Shown here: positions 50,862 to 60,298 of the stretch, piece by piece
How positions within the stretch are numbered: position 1 is the stretch's first letter
How the letters are laid out: each line of letters opens with the position of its first letter
Assembly (NCBI GenBank): GCA_964563435.1
Contig: CAZLXI010000019.1
Location: forward strand, 18,037-82,036
Direction of reading: 5' to 3'
Source of the DNA: Leadbetterella sp964563435
GTDB taxonomy: Bacteria; Bacteroidota; Bacteroidia; Cytophagales; Spirosomataceae
DNA: 64,000 nucleotides
Notes under the pieces: generated by a model
The model's database searches: none
Seen by the model: only the letters and a program-made list of their open reading frames with translations
Told to the model about the DNA's origin: nothing
Translations under genes and position numbers: made by a program

Positions 50862-53291
50862 TCAGTGTTGTTCGTCCATACAATCCATTCCCAGCCAGTC
50901 GTAATCCTGATCGATCGGCTGACCGTCAGGAGCGATAAAGAAGCTTTCCGGCACAAACTCATGCGGGTGCTCTTCAAATCTCCGGATCAGGCCCTGTACC
51001 ATCCGGCCCAGCCCTGCAGTGGTATTGGTGAGCGATTTGATCTCTGCAATAGTCTCCAGGGCTGCGATCTTTGCTTCAATAGAGGCTGAGGAGGTCTGGC
51101 TTAGCTTCATCAGCTCCGAAAGATACATCACCGCCGTCACCCGCCGGATCTGGCCTTTGTAATCGGCGGCTGTGAGGCCCGGGGCTTTCCAGAGGGTCCG
51201 GGTCGTTTTGCTCAGAATATCTGCCAGGGAAGGGAGGTCCGGCCGGAGCAGCTTCTGGCTGGCCAGCCGCGAGGCCCGCTCGGCGTTAAGCAGAAGGCTC
51301 AACGTTAGTTGCGCCGAGGCTTCGGCCGGTCCCAGCGGATCAAAGGTCATGCCGGTATGCCGCCGGAAGGTTTCCCGCGAATTGGCCCCGAAACGGTAGG
51401 CCCGTGGCGGGATCAGCCGGATCAGCTCAGGCGACAGAGCCAGAAAATCAGGATCCAAGGTAGAAAGCAGGGCTTCAAAAGCCTCATTCTGCTCTTTGGC
51501 GGAAGCCGGTTCATAAACGGGCAGCTTATCCCCTTTTAAACCAAAAGAATAATACGCTCCGCCGATGGCCTTGGCCGCTGCCTGGGTCTGAAAGCGGTGG
51601 AGCATGTAAACGGGCACCAGCACTTCCTCCAGGTTGGCGTAGGGTGTACCCGCAGGGATCCTCGCCGTACCGAAATCTTTCAGGGCCAGCTTCCGCACCT
51701 GCATCACATGCTTCAGGTCTTCGGTGGCATTTGCCCCGTTATCCCACAGGTGGGTTTGCGGATGCACCGAGCCATCGGGCCGCGCATCCTGGTCGCTCAG
51801 GAACAGATAACCCTTTCCCTTTACCTCCTCCGTTATTTTATTCAGTTCCGCCTTTTCGTCTGCTTCCTCCGGAAATTCCTCATAGCCCCAGCGGATCGCC
51901 ATTTTATCAAACTCACCTATGCCCAGGGCATACGCGTCCGAAAGATCGATCTTCCCTCCCGTGATTTTTATCGTGGGGTGCGGGTAATCCATCACCGAGG
52001 CCCTTGAAGCCACACTGGCGATATAGTTATGCGGTAAGCCCAACGTATGACCGATCTCATGCGCCGAAAGCTGCCTGAGGCGGTCAAGTGCCATCTTTAC
52101 CAGGTGGGGCTGTTCCTTTCCCGAATCAAAATCGGCAGTCAGGCCCTGCGCGATCAGGTAATCCTGCCGGACCCGCAGTGAACCCAGGGTCACCTTTCCT
52201 TTCAGGATCTCCCCTGTTCTGGGGTCGGTTATGCTGGCTCCGTATGACCAGCCCCGCGTACTGCGATGCACCCATTGCACCACATTATAGCGAATGTCCA
52301 TCGGGTCGGCATCGGGCGGAAGCATCTTTACCTGGAACGCATCTTTAAAGCCCGCGGCCTCAAAGGCTTTATTCCACCAGGTAGCGCCTTCAAACAAGGC
52401 AGAGCGTATGGGTTCGGGCACACCGGAGTCCAGGTAATAAACTATGGGCTTCACCGGCTCACTCAGGGCCTGGTCCGGGTATTTCTTCTCCAGCCGGTGG
52501 CGGGCGATCAGCTTCTTCTCGATAGGCTGGTCTATGGGCGACGAGTAATCATAATAGGATGTCCCGAAATACCCTATCCGCGGATCCAGCTCGCGGGTTT
52601 TGAAACCGGGTTCTGGAAGCTTCACAAAGGAATGATGCTGGTGCATGGTCACGTTTTCGGGGGTAGGCACTACCGACCTCAGATAGGGCCCGGCGTTGGT
52701 TCCACTGAGGGTGATGATGGCTTCAAACTCTGTATTTTCAGGAAAAGACTTACACATTTCAAGGAATAAACCCGACCGCGAAGCGTCGAAAGAATAGCTT
52801 CCCTGCCGTGTGGAAGTAATGGACTGTGCCGCCCCAACACCGTCTCTTAACAAAAACGGGGTGAGATCAACCAGGGAAATCCCGTTTTTAACAGCCAGCA
52901 CCTCAAACCCGAAAAGTACCGATGCGGCGAACGACTCTTTTACTGCATTCTGCTCCAGGATGTCTTCTGCCGAGGCCCGGTATGCGTAATTCGGTTCTGT
53001 CAGCAAAAGCTTGTTCCCCGAGCTGATGAATTTCACCACCTTGCCCCTGCCTGTCTTACCCCGGTCCAGGCCGATATCATTCGACCCCACCCCTCTTGAA
53101 AGGCTGGAATAATACAGAAACTCCCGGTCTGTACTTCCTACCTCCAGATAGATCTTTCCTTTCGTATCATGAATATAATACGTAAAAAAGCCTTCGGCTT
53201 TCCGGGTGTCTTTCAGATACGAATCAAAATCCTGGGCCGGCAGTGGTATCACCGGCGCCATAAGGAACAGAAGAAGAAATTTGCTTTTCAT
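50862..53291 (-). CDS. secreted zinc metalloprotease (DUF5117/Met-zincin type), second paralogue
   Basis: An 809-residue paralogue of the protein at 36854-39388. Signal peptide MKSKFLLLFLMAPVIPLPAQ. The DUF5118/DUF5117 N-terminal part includes FLYYSSLSRGVGSNDIGLDR. The catalytic core has HEIGHTLGLPHN with H411 as first ligand and a later ASVMDYPHPTI Met-turn. It lacks the Lys-rich linker of its paralogue. Predicted to act outside the inner membrane; the substrate is unknown. It is followed within two bases by the DUF2520 gene. Confidence 0.92.
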   Translation of the reverse strand: MKSKFLLLFLMAPVIPLPAQDFDSYLKDTRKAEGFFTYYIHDTKGKIYLEVGSTDREFLYYSSLSRGVGSNDIGLDRGKTGRGKVVKFISSGNKLLLTEPNYAYRASAEDILEQNAVKESFAASVLFGFEVLAVKNGISLVDLTPFLLRDGVGAAQSITSTRQGSYSFDASRSGLFLEMCKSFPENTEFEAIITLSGTNAGPYLRSVVPTPENVTMHQHHSFVKLPEPGFKTRELDPRIGYFGTSYYDYSSPIDQPIEKKLIARHRLEKKYPDQALSEPVKPIVYYLDSGVPEPIRSALFEGATWWNKAFEAAGFKDAFQVKMLPPDADPMDIRYNVVQWVHRSTRGWSYGASITDPRTGEILKGKVTLGSLRVRQDYLIAQGLTADFDSGKEQPHLVKMALDRLRQLSAHEIGHTLGLPHNYIASVASRASVMDYPHPTIKITGGKIDLSDAYALGIGEFDKMAIRWGYEEFPEEADEKAELNKITEEVKGKGYLFLSDQDARPDGSVHPQTHLWDNGANATEDLKHVMQVRKLALKDFGTARIPAGTPYANLEEVLVPVYMLHRFQTQAAAKAIGGAYYSFGLKGDKLPVYEPASAKEQNEAFEALLSTLDPDFLALSPELIRLIPPRAYRFGANSRETFRRHTGMTFDPLGPAEASAQLTLSLLLNAERASRLASQKLLRPDLPSLADILSKTTRTLWKAPGLTAADYKGQIRRVTAVMYLSELMKLSQTSSASIEAKIAALETIAEIKSLTNTTAGLGRMVQGLIRRFEEHPHEFVPESFFIAPDGQPIDQDYDWLGMDCMDEQH

Positions 53292-53585
53292 TCAACAAGG
53301 GTTTTATTCAGCAAAAATACAGTTTTCCGTCGCCTGAACAAACCCTTAGGCGCTAAAGCCCCAAAACTCCCGCAGCAGTCGGTATGCCGGGGAAAAACAG
53401 GATCATTATTATGACAACTATTACAGCATTAAGTTCTGCAAAAATATAATATTATGAAATTTTTATTGTATTATTCGAATAAAACAGCTATAAAAATCCG
53501 AAAATATTCACTAACTCGAAATTTTGTTTCTTATTATTGATTTTTAAAAAATCTTCTTTCTAAACACCAAAACTGAATGGAATTT
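53292..53585. other. AT-rich non-coding space before susC
   Basis: No gene, RNA or clear palindrome is seen. The DNA is AT-rich in its second half, as expected for a promoter region shared by the divergent metalloprotease and SusC genes, but no exact TAnnTTTG element was found for either. Confidence 0.5.
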
Positions 53586-56525
53586 ATGAAAAAAACTTTA
53601 CGATTTTTTTCAATATGCCTTCTTGCCATTACTCCTGTACTGGCTTTTGCTCAGGATATTGAAATAAAAGGTACGGTTACTGCGGCTGATGACGGAAGCC
53701 CGCTTCCGGGCGTTAGCGTAGTAGTAAGAGGGACCTCAAAAGGTGCCATAACGGACGCCAGCGGGAAATATACCCTGCAGGCTCCTTCTTCGTCTACTTT
53801 GACGTTAACGTATATCGGATTCAAATCCGTTTCCGAACCGGTTAACGGTAGAACCACCATCGATTTCAGGCTGGAATCGGATGCGCAGGCACTATCCGAA
53901 GTGATCGTTACGGGTTATCACACCCAGAACCTGAGAGAAGTGGCAGGCTCCGTAACTTCCATCAAATCGAAGGACATCGCCCAGGTTCCTATCGCTTCGT
54001 TCGACCAGGCATTGCAGGGCCGGGCACCCGGTCTTCTGGTGCAGGCCAACTCCGGACAGCCCGGAGCAGCAGCCAACATCCTGGTTCGTGGTAAGGGTTC
54101 TGTTCTCGGTAGCAACACCCCCCTCTTTATTATGGACGGCGTGGAAATTACCGCCCAGGATTTTGCGACCCTGAACCCTTCCGATTTCGATAACATCTCT
54201 ATCCTGAAAGATGCCTCCTCTACAGCCCAATACGGATCGCGCGGCGCTAACGGAGTAATTCTTATCAGCTCAAAACAGGGTAAAGCCGGGAAAACCAAGA
54301 TAAATTACGACTTTCAGACCGGGTATTCCACCATTCCCACCAATAAGCTGGTGCTGATGAATACCGAAGAAAAGCTGCAGTATGAGCTTGACAGGGGTAA
54401 CCCCTATGGCTGGAGCCAGGAAGAGCTGGCCGAGCTTCGCCAGGTGCATACCGACTGGGAAGACGTTTTCTTTGTAAAAGGAAAAACCAACAATCATACC
54501 CTCAGCGCATCGGGCGGAAGCGGAAAAACCAATTACTTTGTCTCGGCTTCTATGTTTGATCAAACCGGAACGGTTAGAAATACGGGGCTGAAGCGCTACA
54601 CCGGAAGGGTGAATGTGGGAAGCTCCGCCGGTGATTTTGACTTTGGGATCAATTCCACCTTCGGATTTTCGGATTTCACAAACACCTCGGAGACCAACAC
54701 CGGTATTGCCACTCCTCTGAATGCGATCCGCTGGACCAACTCTTACGAGAAGCCTTACACCGATGACGGTGAATATACCCAAATGGTTTCCGGACAGCCC
54801 AACGCCCTGCAGGAATTGCTGGAAAACACTAACCTGAGAGGGCAGATAAAGGCCGTGGGAAATGTCTATCTTCAATATAACGCCCCTTTCCTGAAAGGAC
54901 TTTCCGCCAGGACTTCATGGGGTGGTGATTTCAGGTCGAACGAAACATCCTCTTATGTGAACCCCACCACTTATTCCGGCGGCTTCTCTACCGGTGGACA
55001 GGGAGCTTACGGACGGGGCTACGGAAAGTACTTCCGTTACACCGGAACCACCTCTTTGAGATACTCGCCCGTATTGCCTGATCAGCATCACCTGACCGTG
55101 GGGGTATTCAATGAGATTATCAACACCACCAGTAACTCGTTCAGCTTTACCGGCTACGGACTGGGCGGCGCCTTTAATAATGAAGCGGGTATCACTCCGG
55201 GTAATGCCACCAACGGGTTTATCCCGGCCGTGGGCGGTACAGGCAGTGAGAATGCCCTGCTTTCCTATTTCGGTGATATCAAATACGGTTACAAGAACCG
55301 CTACTTCCTGGATATTACCGGACGAAGAGACGGTTCTTCCCGCTTCGGGGATAACCGTAAATGGGCAAACTTCGGTTCTGTGGGTGCAAGCTGGATCGTT
55401 TCGGATGAAGATTTCTTCTCCGGCATCAGGCCTTACATCAACGAGCTGAAATATAAAATCAGCTACGGTTCTTCCGGAAACCAGGCGGGTATTGGCGACT
55501 TTCAGTCCCGGGAACTTTATTCCCGCTCGGTATATGCCGGGGTAGGCGGTCTTGTACAGTCGCAGCTGGCCAACGCCGACCTGCAGTGGGAACGAAAAAG
55601 CATGTTTAATACCGGTATCGAATTCTCGACCTTCAAAGGCCGGCTGACCGTAACTGCTGAATACTACAATTCCATTACGTCTGACCTCTTCCTGAACAGG
55701 CAGCTGTCGAGAACCACCGGTTACTCTTCTATTGTTTCCAACATCGGAAAGCTCGAAAACAAAGGCTGGGAGTTGTTCCTGGACGGTGACGTTATCCGGA
55801 CTTCCGATTTCCGCTGGTCACTGAATGCCAGCCTGACCCGCAATAAGAACTCGATCAAAGAGCTGATTGACGGCCAGGAAGAGATCATCAGCGGTATCTC
55901 CATCAACCGGATCGGAGAGCCGATGAACTCCCTGTATCTCGTGGAATATGCTGGCGTGAATCCGCAAAACGGAAATCCACTGTATATCGGAGCTGACGGA
56001 AACCCGACAGAAGCCTACAGCCCCGACTTCCGGAAAATAGTAGGTTCTACGGAAGTGCCGTTTTTTGGTGGCTTCGGAACGGCTCTAAGCTATAAAGGAG
56101 TGGCTATCGAGGCGTTCTTCTCTTTTGTGTCCGGAAACTCTATCTTTAACAATGACAGGTCGAACGTGGAAAACCCTGCTTATGTATGGGATAATCTTTC
56201 AGCCGAGCTGACCACTTTCTGGAGGCAGGAGGGTGACGTCACGCAAATCCCGAGACCCGGAGCAGTATTCCGCTCCGGTACCACCCGCTTCGTGGAAGAT
56301 GGTGATTTCGTGAGGTTGCGTAACCTGAATTTCTCCTATACACTGCCCCGCCTGTTGACAGACCCGTTGAAAATAAGTACGATCAAGCTGTTTGCTCAGG
56401 GCCAGAACCTGTTTACGTGGACGCAATTCAAGGGCTTTGACCCTGAAATGTCGTCAGGAACTCTTACCGGGGCACAATATCCTGCCCTGAGGACGGTCAC
56501 ATTTGGTATTAATGTTGGGTTTTAA
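53586..56525 (+). CDS. SusC/RagA family TonB-linked outer-membrane protein
   Basis: A 979-residue receptor from 53586 (MKKTLRFFSICLLAITPVLA signal); an ATG nine bases earlier is in frame. A CarboxypepD_reg-like domain (about 25-105, IKGTVTAADDGSPLPGVSVV) precedes the plug, which carries the SusC signatures SKDIAQVPIASFDQALQGRA, FIMDGVEI and ISILKDASSTAQYGSRGANG. The barrel ends RTVTFGINVGF. With SusD it forms a lidded importer for glycans, peptides or other large nutrients. No glycoside hydrolase or regulator lies next to it, so the substrate cannot be assigned. Confidence 0.96.
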   Translation: MKKTLRFFSICLLAITPVLAFAQDIEIKGTVTAADDGSPLPGVSVVVRGTSKGAITDASGKYTLQAPSSSTLTLTYIGFKSVSEPVNGRTTIDFRLESDAQALSEVIVTGYHTQNLREVAGSVTSIKSKDIAQVPIASFDQALQGRAPGLLVQANSGQPGAAANILVRGKGSVLGSNTPLFIMDGVEITAQDFATLNPSDFDNISILKDASSTAQYGSRGANGVILISSKQGKAGKTKINYDFQTGYSTIPTNKLVLMNTEEKLQYELDRGNPYGWSQEELAELRQVHTDWEDVFFVKGKTNNHTLSASGGSGKTNYFVSASMFDQTGTVRNTGLKRYTGRVNVGSSAGDFDFGINSTFGFSDFTNTSETNTGIATPLNAIRWTNSYEKPYTDDGEYTQMVSGQPNALQELLENTNLRGQIKAVGNVYLQYNAPFLKGLSARTSWGGDFRSNETSSYVNPTTYSGGFSTGGQGAYGRGYGKYFRYTGTTSLRYSPVLPDQHHLTVGVFNEIINTTSNSFSFTGYGLGGAFNNEAGITPGNATNGFIPAVGGTGSENALLSYFGDIKYGYKNRYFLDITGRRDGSSRFGDNRKWANFGSVGASWIVSDEDFFSGIRPYINELKYKISYGSSGNQAGIGDFQSRELYSRSVYAGVGGLVQSQLANADLQWERKSMFNTGIEFSTFKGRLTVTAEYYNSITSDLFLNRQLSRTTGYSSIVSNIGKLENKGWELFLDGDVIRTSDFRWSLNASLTRNKNSIKELIDGQEEIISGISINRIGEPMNSLYLVEYAGVNPQNGNPLYIGADGNPTEAYSPDFRKIVGSTEVPFFGGFGTALSYKGVAIEAFFSFVSGNSIFNNDRSNVENPAYVWDNLSAELTTFWRQEGDVTQIPRPGAVFRSGTTRFVEDGDFVRLRNLNFSYTLPRLLTDPLKISTIKLFAQGQNLFTWTQFKGFDPEMSSGTLTGAQYPALRTVTFGINVGF

Positions 56526-56542
56526 AAAAAGAGAAAGCAATT

Positions 56543-58000
56543 ATGAACTTAAGAAAAATATATACAGGATTAGCCGTAACCGCTTCGCTTTCCCTGCTGA
56601 GCTCTTGTTCGGACATTCTGAAAGTGGAACCGGAATATGTAAAAGACGGAAGCCAGATCTTCACTTCGATCACCGATTATCAGTTTGCCCTGACAGGTGC
56701 TTATGCCCAGTTCAGAACGGTAGGTTATTTTGGAAGCGGGGGGCAAACGACCAGCACCTGGGCTAACCTGCCCGATATGATGACCGACATCCTTGCGCAG
56801 ACCGGTGATGACCTGGCCAACTGGCAAAACCAGTCGAACTGGGAATACGAAACGAACGAAAACGACCTGGAAGTGGCATGGATCGCCGCTTACACGATCA
56901 TCTCGCAGGCCAACCTGGTGCTGCGAAACATTGAGCAGTTTCAGTCTACCGCTCCCCAGCAGGTGAACCGGATCAAAGGTCAGGCATTGGCCCTTCGCGG
57001 GATGGTGCACTTTGACCTGCTGCGTTTCTGGGGGGAAAGCTACGGGTTTTCAGATAACGGAAAGGGAATTCCCTACGTAGAAACAGTAGACATCAACCAG
57101 AAGCCATCAAGACTTACCGTAGCGGAAAGCTGGGCGAAGATCTTCAAGGACCTGAACGAAGCGGAAACGTTGCTTGGTGATGTGGATGTTGCTGTAAATT
57201 CCGGTTCTACCCGGGCTTACCTCGACCGCAACGCCGTGCGGGCCATTTTAGCCCGGGCCAACCTGTATGCCGGCCGGTTTGCTGAAGCCGAAACCTACGC
57301 AGGCCAGGTGATCGCCGCCGTGCCCCTGGCAGCAAGCGCCAGCGCCTTTCAGGGAATCTGGACTGACGCTTCCAATGCGGAAGTGATCTGGAAAGTGCCT
57401 TTCAGCGCCGGAGAAGGCTCGCCTTCCAGCGGGTTGCATAACGGCCCATCCAACCGTAACCGCTTCCGGCCTACTTCTACGGCCCTGGCCCTGTACGATC
57501 AGGCCGCCGACATCCGGTATGCTATCTATTTTACAGACCGGAACTCTGCCGCAGGCGTACCCCGGAAGATCGTCAACAAATTTATGGGAAGAGGAACCGC
57601 CATCGACAATCTCGTAGACTGGAAAGCATTCCGGGTTTCCGAGCAATACCTGATCCGTGCCGAAGCCCGTGCGAGGCAGAATAAGGAAGCGCTGGCCAAT
57701 GATGACCTCAGCGCCCTGAGAAGAGTGAGAATCACCGGGTTTGTAGCGGAGAACTATACCGGCCAGGCGTTACTGGATGAAATTGCGACCGAAAGAATAA
57801 AAGAGCTGATCGGTGAAGGACACCGGTGGTTTGACCTGAAAAGAACCACCAAGACCATAGAGCGGAAGGATCCTTCCCAGCTGGCCTCCACCAAACTGAC
57901 CCTGCTATCTAATAACAGAGCCTGGACATGGCCTGTTCCTCAGGTAGAAATTGATGCCAATGAGAATATTGCATCACAGCAGTCAGCCGGATACAATTAA
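56543..58000 (+). CDS. SusD/RagB family nutrient-binding lipoprotein
   Basis: A 485-residue surface lipoprotein: MNLRKIYTGLAVTASLSLLS then SC, Cys22 acylated. TPR-like helical layout of the RagB/SusD family: FQFALTGAYAQF-type start at about 47, QANLVLRNIEQF, RIKGQALALRGMVHFDLLRF, YLDRNAVRAILARANLYAG, and near the end ATERIKELIGEGHRWFDLKR and TWPVPQVEIDANENI. It starts 18 bases after the susC stop and caps the SusC barrel to capture substrate. A terminator follows 53 bases on. Confidence 0.96.
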   Translation: MNLRKIYTGLAVTASLSLLSSCSDILKVEPEYVKDGSQIFTSITDYQFALTGAYAQFRTVGYFGSGGQTTSTWANLPDMMTDILAQTGDDLANWQNQSNWEYETNENDLEVAWIAAYTIISQANLVLRNIEQFQSTAPQQVNRIKGQALALRGMVHFDLLRFWGESYGFSDNGKGIPYVETVDINQKPSRLTVAESWAKIFKDLNEAETLLGDVDVAVNSGSTRAYLDRNAVRAILARANLYAGRFAEAETYAGQVIAAVPLAASASAFQGIWTDASNAEVIWKVPFSAGEGSPSSGLHNGPSNRNRFRPTSTALALYDQAADIRYAIYFTDRNSAAGVPRKIVNKFMGRGTAIDNLVDWKAFRVSEQYLIRAEARARQNKEALANDDLSALRRVRITGFVAENYTGQALLDEIATERIKELIGEGHRWFDLKRTTKTIERKDPSQLASTKLTLLSNNRAWTWPVPQVEIDANENIASQQSAGYN

Positions 58001-58052
58001 TTCTATCCTAACCCCAGGTGTTATCCCGGCAATATGCCAGGTATGACACCAG

Positions 58053-58085
58053 GGCCGTCTTCCGGTTCGGAGGACGGCCTTTTTT
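58053..58085 (+). terminator. rho-independent terminator after susD
   Basis: GGCCGTC-T-TCCG, a GTT loop, then CGGA-G-GACGGCC form an 11-pair stem with one T-G step, followed by TTTTTT. It is placed to end the susCD transcript. Confidence 0.88.
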
Positions 58086-58121
58086 ATTGCTTCAAAGAAG
58101 TCCCCCACGCCCTTCGAAAAG

Positions 58122-58157
58122 CCGCGCCGCGCAGTGCGAGGCCTGGTCAGGAGGACA
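58122..58157. repeat. copy of the GCCTGGTCAGGA repeat
   Basis: CCGCGCAG, six bases, then GGCCTGGTCAGGAGGACA resemble the palindrome at 29722-29768, but here the left arm is incomplete. It sits directly after the convergent waaA stop region. Confidence 0.5.
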
Positions 58158-58161
58158 GGGA

Positions 58162-59609
58162 TTACGTCTCCAGAAAACCGAGGATCTTAGCGGTAGCTCC
58201 TGCGTTCCTGTTCACATAAGCTTCTGCCCTCCTTCGTATTTCCTCCGGATCCGGACCCTCAAATACTTCCTCGAGGCTGCGATGCACGGTAAAGGCTACA
58301 CCCAGCTCCAGCAGGTCGCGGGCTTCCTGAAATTTTTTGTACTTTCTATCTCCGAAAAAAACCGGCACCCCGAAAACCGCCGGCTCCAGGATATTATGCA
58401 GCCCGGTCCTGAACCCACCGCCCACAAACGCATAGCCGGCATACTTATACAGGCGGGCCAGCAGGCCTATGCTGTCAACAAACAGTACATTCTCTCCACT
58501 GTACCGTTCTATTTCCGAATAACGCAGCCCGGAAGTCTCGCTCACCCAACGGCTGATCTGTTCCGGCCTGATATCGTGCGGAGCAATAATGAATTTCATT
58601 TCGGGATGCGCGGCGATAAAGGGTTTCAGCACTTCCATGTCTTCGGGCCAGACCGAGCCGGCCACGAGTACTTTAGCAGATAGCGCCCTGTTTCCGGATC
58701 CCGGGCCCGACGCTTCGCCACTGTCACCCTGAGCCTGTCGAAGGGCAGATACTTCACCTGCTTCTGTAAAATCCCGGATCCCGGGCACTTCTGATGTCTC
58801 CTTTGCCGTGGCGATCACCCGGTCAAAGCGGGTATCGCCTGCTACCCGGAAGTTTTCGTACCCAATAGACTTCAGGAGTTCGCCCGAATGCTCATNNNNN
58901 NNNNNNNNNNNNNNNNNNNNNNNNNNNNNNNNNNNNNNNNNNNNNNNNNNNNNNNNNNNNNNNNNNNNNNNNNNNNNNNNNNNNNNNNNNNNNNNGCTAC
59001 CCGGAAGTTTTCGTACCCAATAGACTTCAGGAGTTCGCCCGAATGCTCATTCTGCACAAACAAAAAATCAAATTGCGTCAATGTATGCCTGAAAAATTTC
59101 CCCCAGGGCTTAAAAAAAGCCTGACCTTCCCTGAATATGACTGAAATTCCGATCAAAGCAGCTCCTGCCTGCCGGATCTCCCGGATGATGTTTGGCCAGA
59201 ATTCATATTTCACAAACACCACCTTGTCGGGGCGGGCTGCAGTGACAAACGCCTTTGCACGCCCCGGCGTATCCCAGGGGAGATAGCACACAAAATCAGC
59301 CTGTACGTAATTTTTCCGGATCTCATAACCCGAGGGAGAAAAGAAGGTCAGTAATACACCATAGTCAGGGTTTCTTTTTTTGAACTCTTCCAGCACCGGC
59401 CTTCCCTGCTCAAACTCTCCTAAAGAAGCACAATGAAACCAGATCACCCTTTCCTCTGTATTTCTCCACCGGGCCAGCTCAGCCAGGGTCACCCGGAACC
59501 TTCCGTGCCCTGCGGCCAGCAGCCCGGCTTTCCCTCCGAAAATCTTCGCAACAGGCAGCAGAGCCGATGCAGCACGCATCCCTATATTATATATTGCACT
59601 AAAAATCAT
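58162..59609 (-). CDS. waaA: 3-deoxy-D-manno-octulosonic acid (Kdo) transferase, interrupted by assembly gap
   Basis: WaaA (KdtA) adds Kdo sugars to the lipid A precursor at the inner membrane. The 5' part (59609 down to 58996) has an N-terminal membrane anchor and IWFHCASLGEFEQGRPVLEE with the catalytic Glu; the 3' part has LVAGSVWPEDMEVLKPF and GLHNILEPAVFGVPVFFGD. The 100 Ns lie between two copies of the same 55 bases. Removing the Ns and one copy leaves 1293 bases, exactly 431 codons, and restores GDTRFDRV across the join. The gene is therefore intact (430 residues). It carries an extra 25-30 residues (EVSALRQAQGDSGEASGPGS) from a palindromic repeat. Confidence 0.92.
58694..58785. repeat. 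palindromic repeat inserted in waaA, with flanking 12-bp direct repeats
   Basis: The 22 bases at 58722-58743 (core CCCTGAGCCTGTCGAAG) are identical to the intergenic copy at 7839-7860. CCGGATCCCGGG occurs on both sides (58694-58705 and 58774-58785), 80 bases apart. Since 80 is not a multiple of three, a clean loss between the direct repeats would shift the frame. Confidence 0.8.
58841..59050. other. 100-N assembly gap flanked by identical 55-base ends
   Basis: Bases 58841-58895 and 58996-59050 are identical, and 58896-58995 are N. Two contigs overlapping by 55 bases (a typical assembler k-mer length) were scaffolded with a fixed 100-N spacer instead of being merged. Confidence 0.95.
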
Positions 59610-59665
59610 TATTGAATGTCCGGTTGCATACGCTAATTAAACAGGGGAAAAAGTTGAGGAAGCAA

Positions 59666-59947
59666 TTATTTATCGGAGTAGTGGCCTTGTGCGGATAGGA
59701 TAATCACTAAAACTTCCATATCAACTATTTCATATACCAGGCGATCTTTTTTGTTGATCTGTCTGGACCATAAGCCGACTAATTCATGTTTTAAAACTTC
59801 TGGCTTTCCTGTTCCGGTTTTGGGATGTTCTTCCAGTTCCCGAAAGATTTTTTCTATCTTTGAAATATCAGTTTTGTTGCCGGATCTGTATATTTTTTCG
59901 AGATCTTTTCTCGCTTCTTTATCTACTCTGATAGAATACTTTCCCAT
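59666..59947 (-). CDS. YoeB/Txe-family toxin of a type II TA pair
   Basis: A 93-residue RelE-superfamily mRNA endonuclease toxin. The C-terminal half shows the YoeB signature: EHPKTGTGKPEVLKHEL, VGLWSRQINKKDRLVYEI and LSAQGHYSDK, the last carrying the catalytic His and terminal Lys region. YoeB toxins cut mRNA at the ribosomal A site. The gene overlaps the antitoxin end by 25 bases, so the two are co-translated. The pair lies between waaA and ileS with no mobile-element remnants visible. Confidence 0.93.
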   Translation of the reverse strand: MGKYSIRVDKEARKDLEKIYRSGNKTDISKIEKIFRELEEHPKTGTGKPEVLKHELVGLWSRQINKKDRLVYEIVDMEVLVIILSAQGHYSDK

Positions 59948-60129
59948 ATACTTTTTGTATCCCTTATGGTAGTATATTTTCCACTCCTTACATTAGTACG
60001 GGCTTTTTTAATCTTTTTTACAAATTCCGGATCATACGATTCCTCCACTTCCACCCCGAGCTTATTCAAAACCCGGGTCAGAAATTCGACCTCTCCTTCC
60101 GGTACATTTATGGTGAGTGTTCTGGTCAT
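59923..60129 (-). CDS. antitoxin partner of the YoeB-type toxin
   Basis: A 68-residue protein from 60129 (MTRTLTINVPEGEVEFLTRV); a start 27 bases upstream is possible but not needed. The N-terminal strand-helix part may bind DNA as a dimer, and the charged C-terminus (SYDPEFVKKIKKARTNVRSG) should wrap the toxin, as in DUF2683-like antitoxins. It lacks the Phd/YefM pattern usually paired with YoeB. It probably represses its own promoter. Confidence 0.85.
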   Translation of the reverse strand: MTRTLTINVPEGEVEFLTRVLNKLGVEVEESYDPEFVKKIKKARTNVRSGKYTTIRDTKSIWESILSE

Positions 60130-60215
60130 AATACAGATCGCTTTGAAATAAAACAAACTCCCGGCAGATACGGTTCATCCATACCTTTTTAAAGGTTTCA
60201 TCCGGCCCTGTCAAA

Positions 60216-60223
60216 CAAATATA
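60216..60223 (-). promoter_or_regulatory. -7 promoter element for the TA pair
   Basis: TATATTTG on the minus strand fits TAnnTTTG, about 87 bases before the antitoxin ATG. No -33 element was found at the usual distance. Confidence 0.4.
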
Positions 60224-60264
60224 ACGAAAGCCACTGCTTTTTCGGGCATTTCCTCAAAAAATCG

Positions 60265-60272
60265 TAACTTTG
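60265..60272 (+). promoter_or_regulatory. -7 promoter element for ileS
   Basis: TAACTTTG fits TAnnTTTG exactly and lies 27 bases before the ileS ATG, giving a leader of about 20 bases. There is no room for a T-box or other leader regulator. Confidence 0.55.
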
Positions 60273-60298
60273 CAGCCAATTTTTTTGGAAAGAGACGA

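Noticed and set aside
58841..59050. Genuine tandem duplication within waaA
   Set aside because: The exact 55-base identity up to the N run and the perfect restored frame after merging fit an unmerged contig overlap better.
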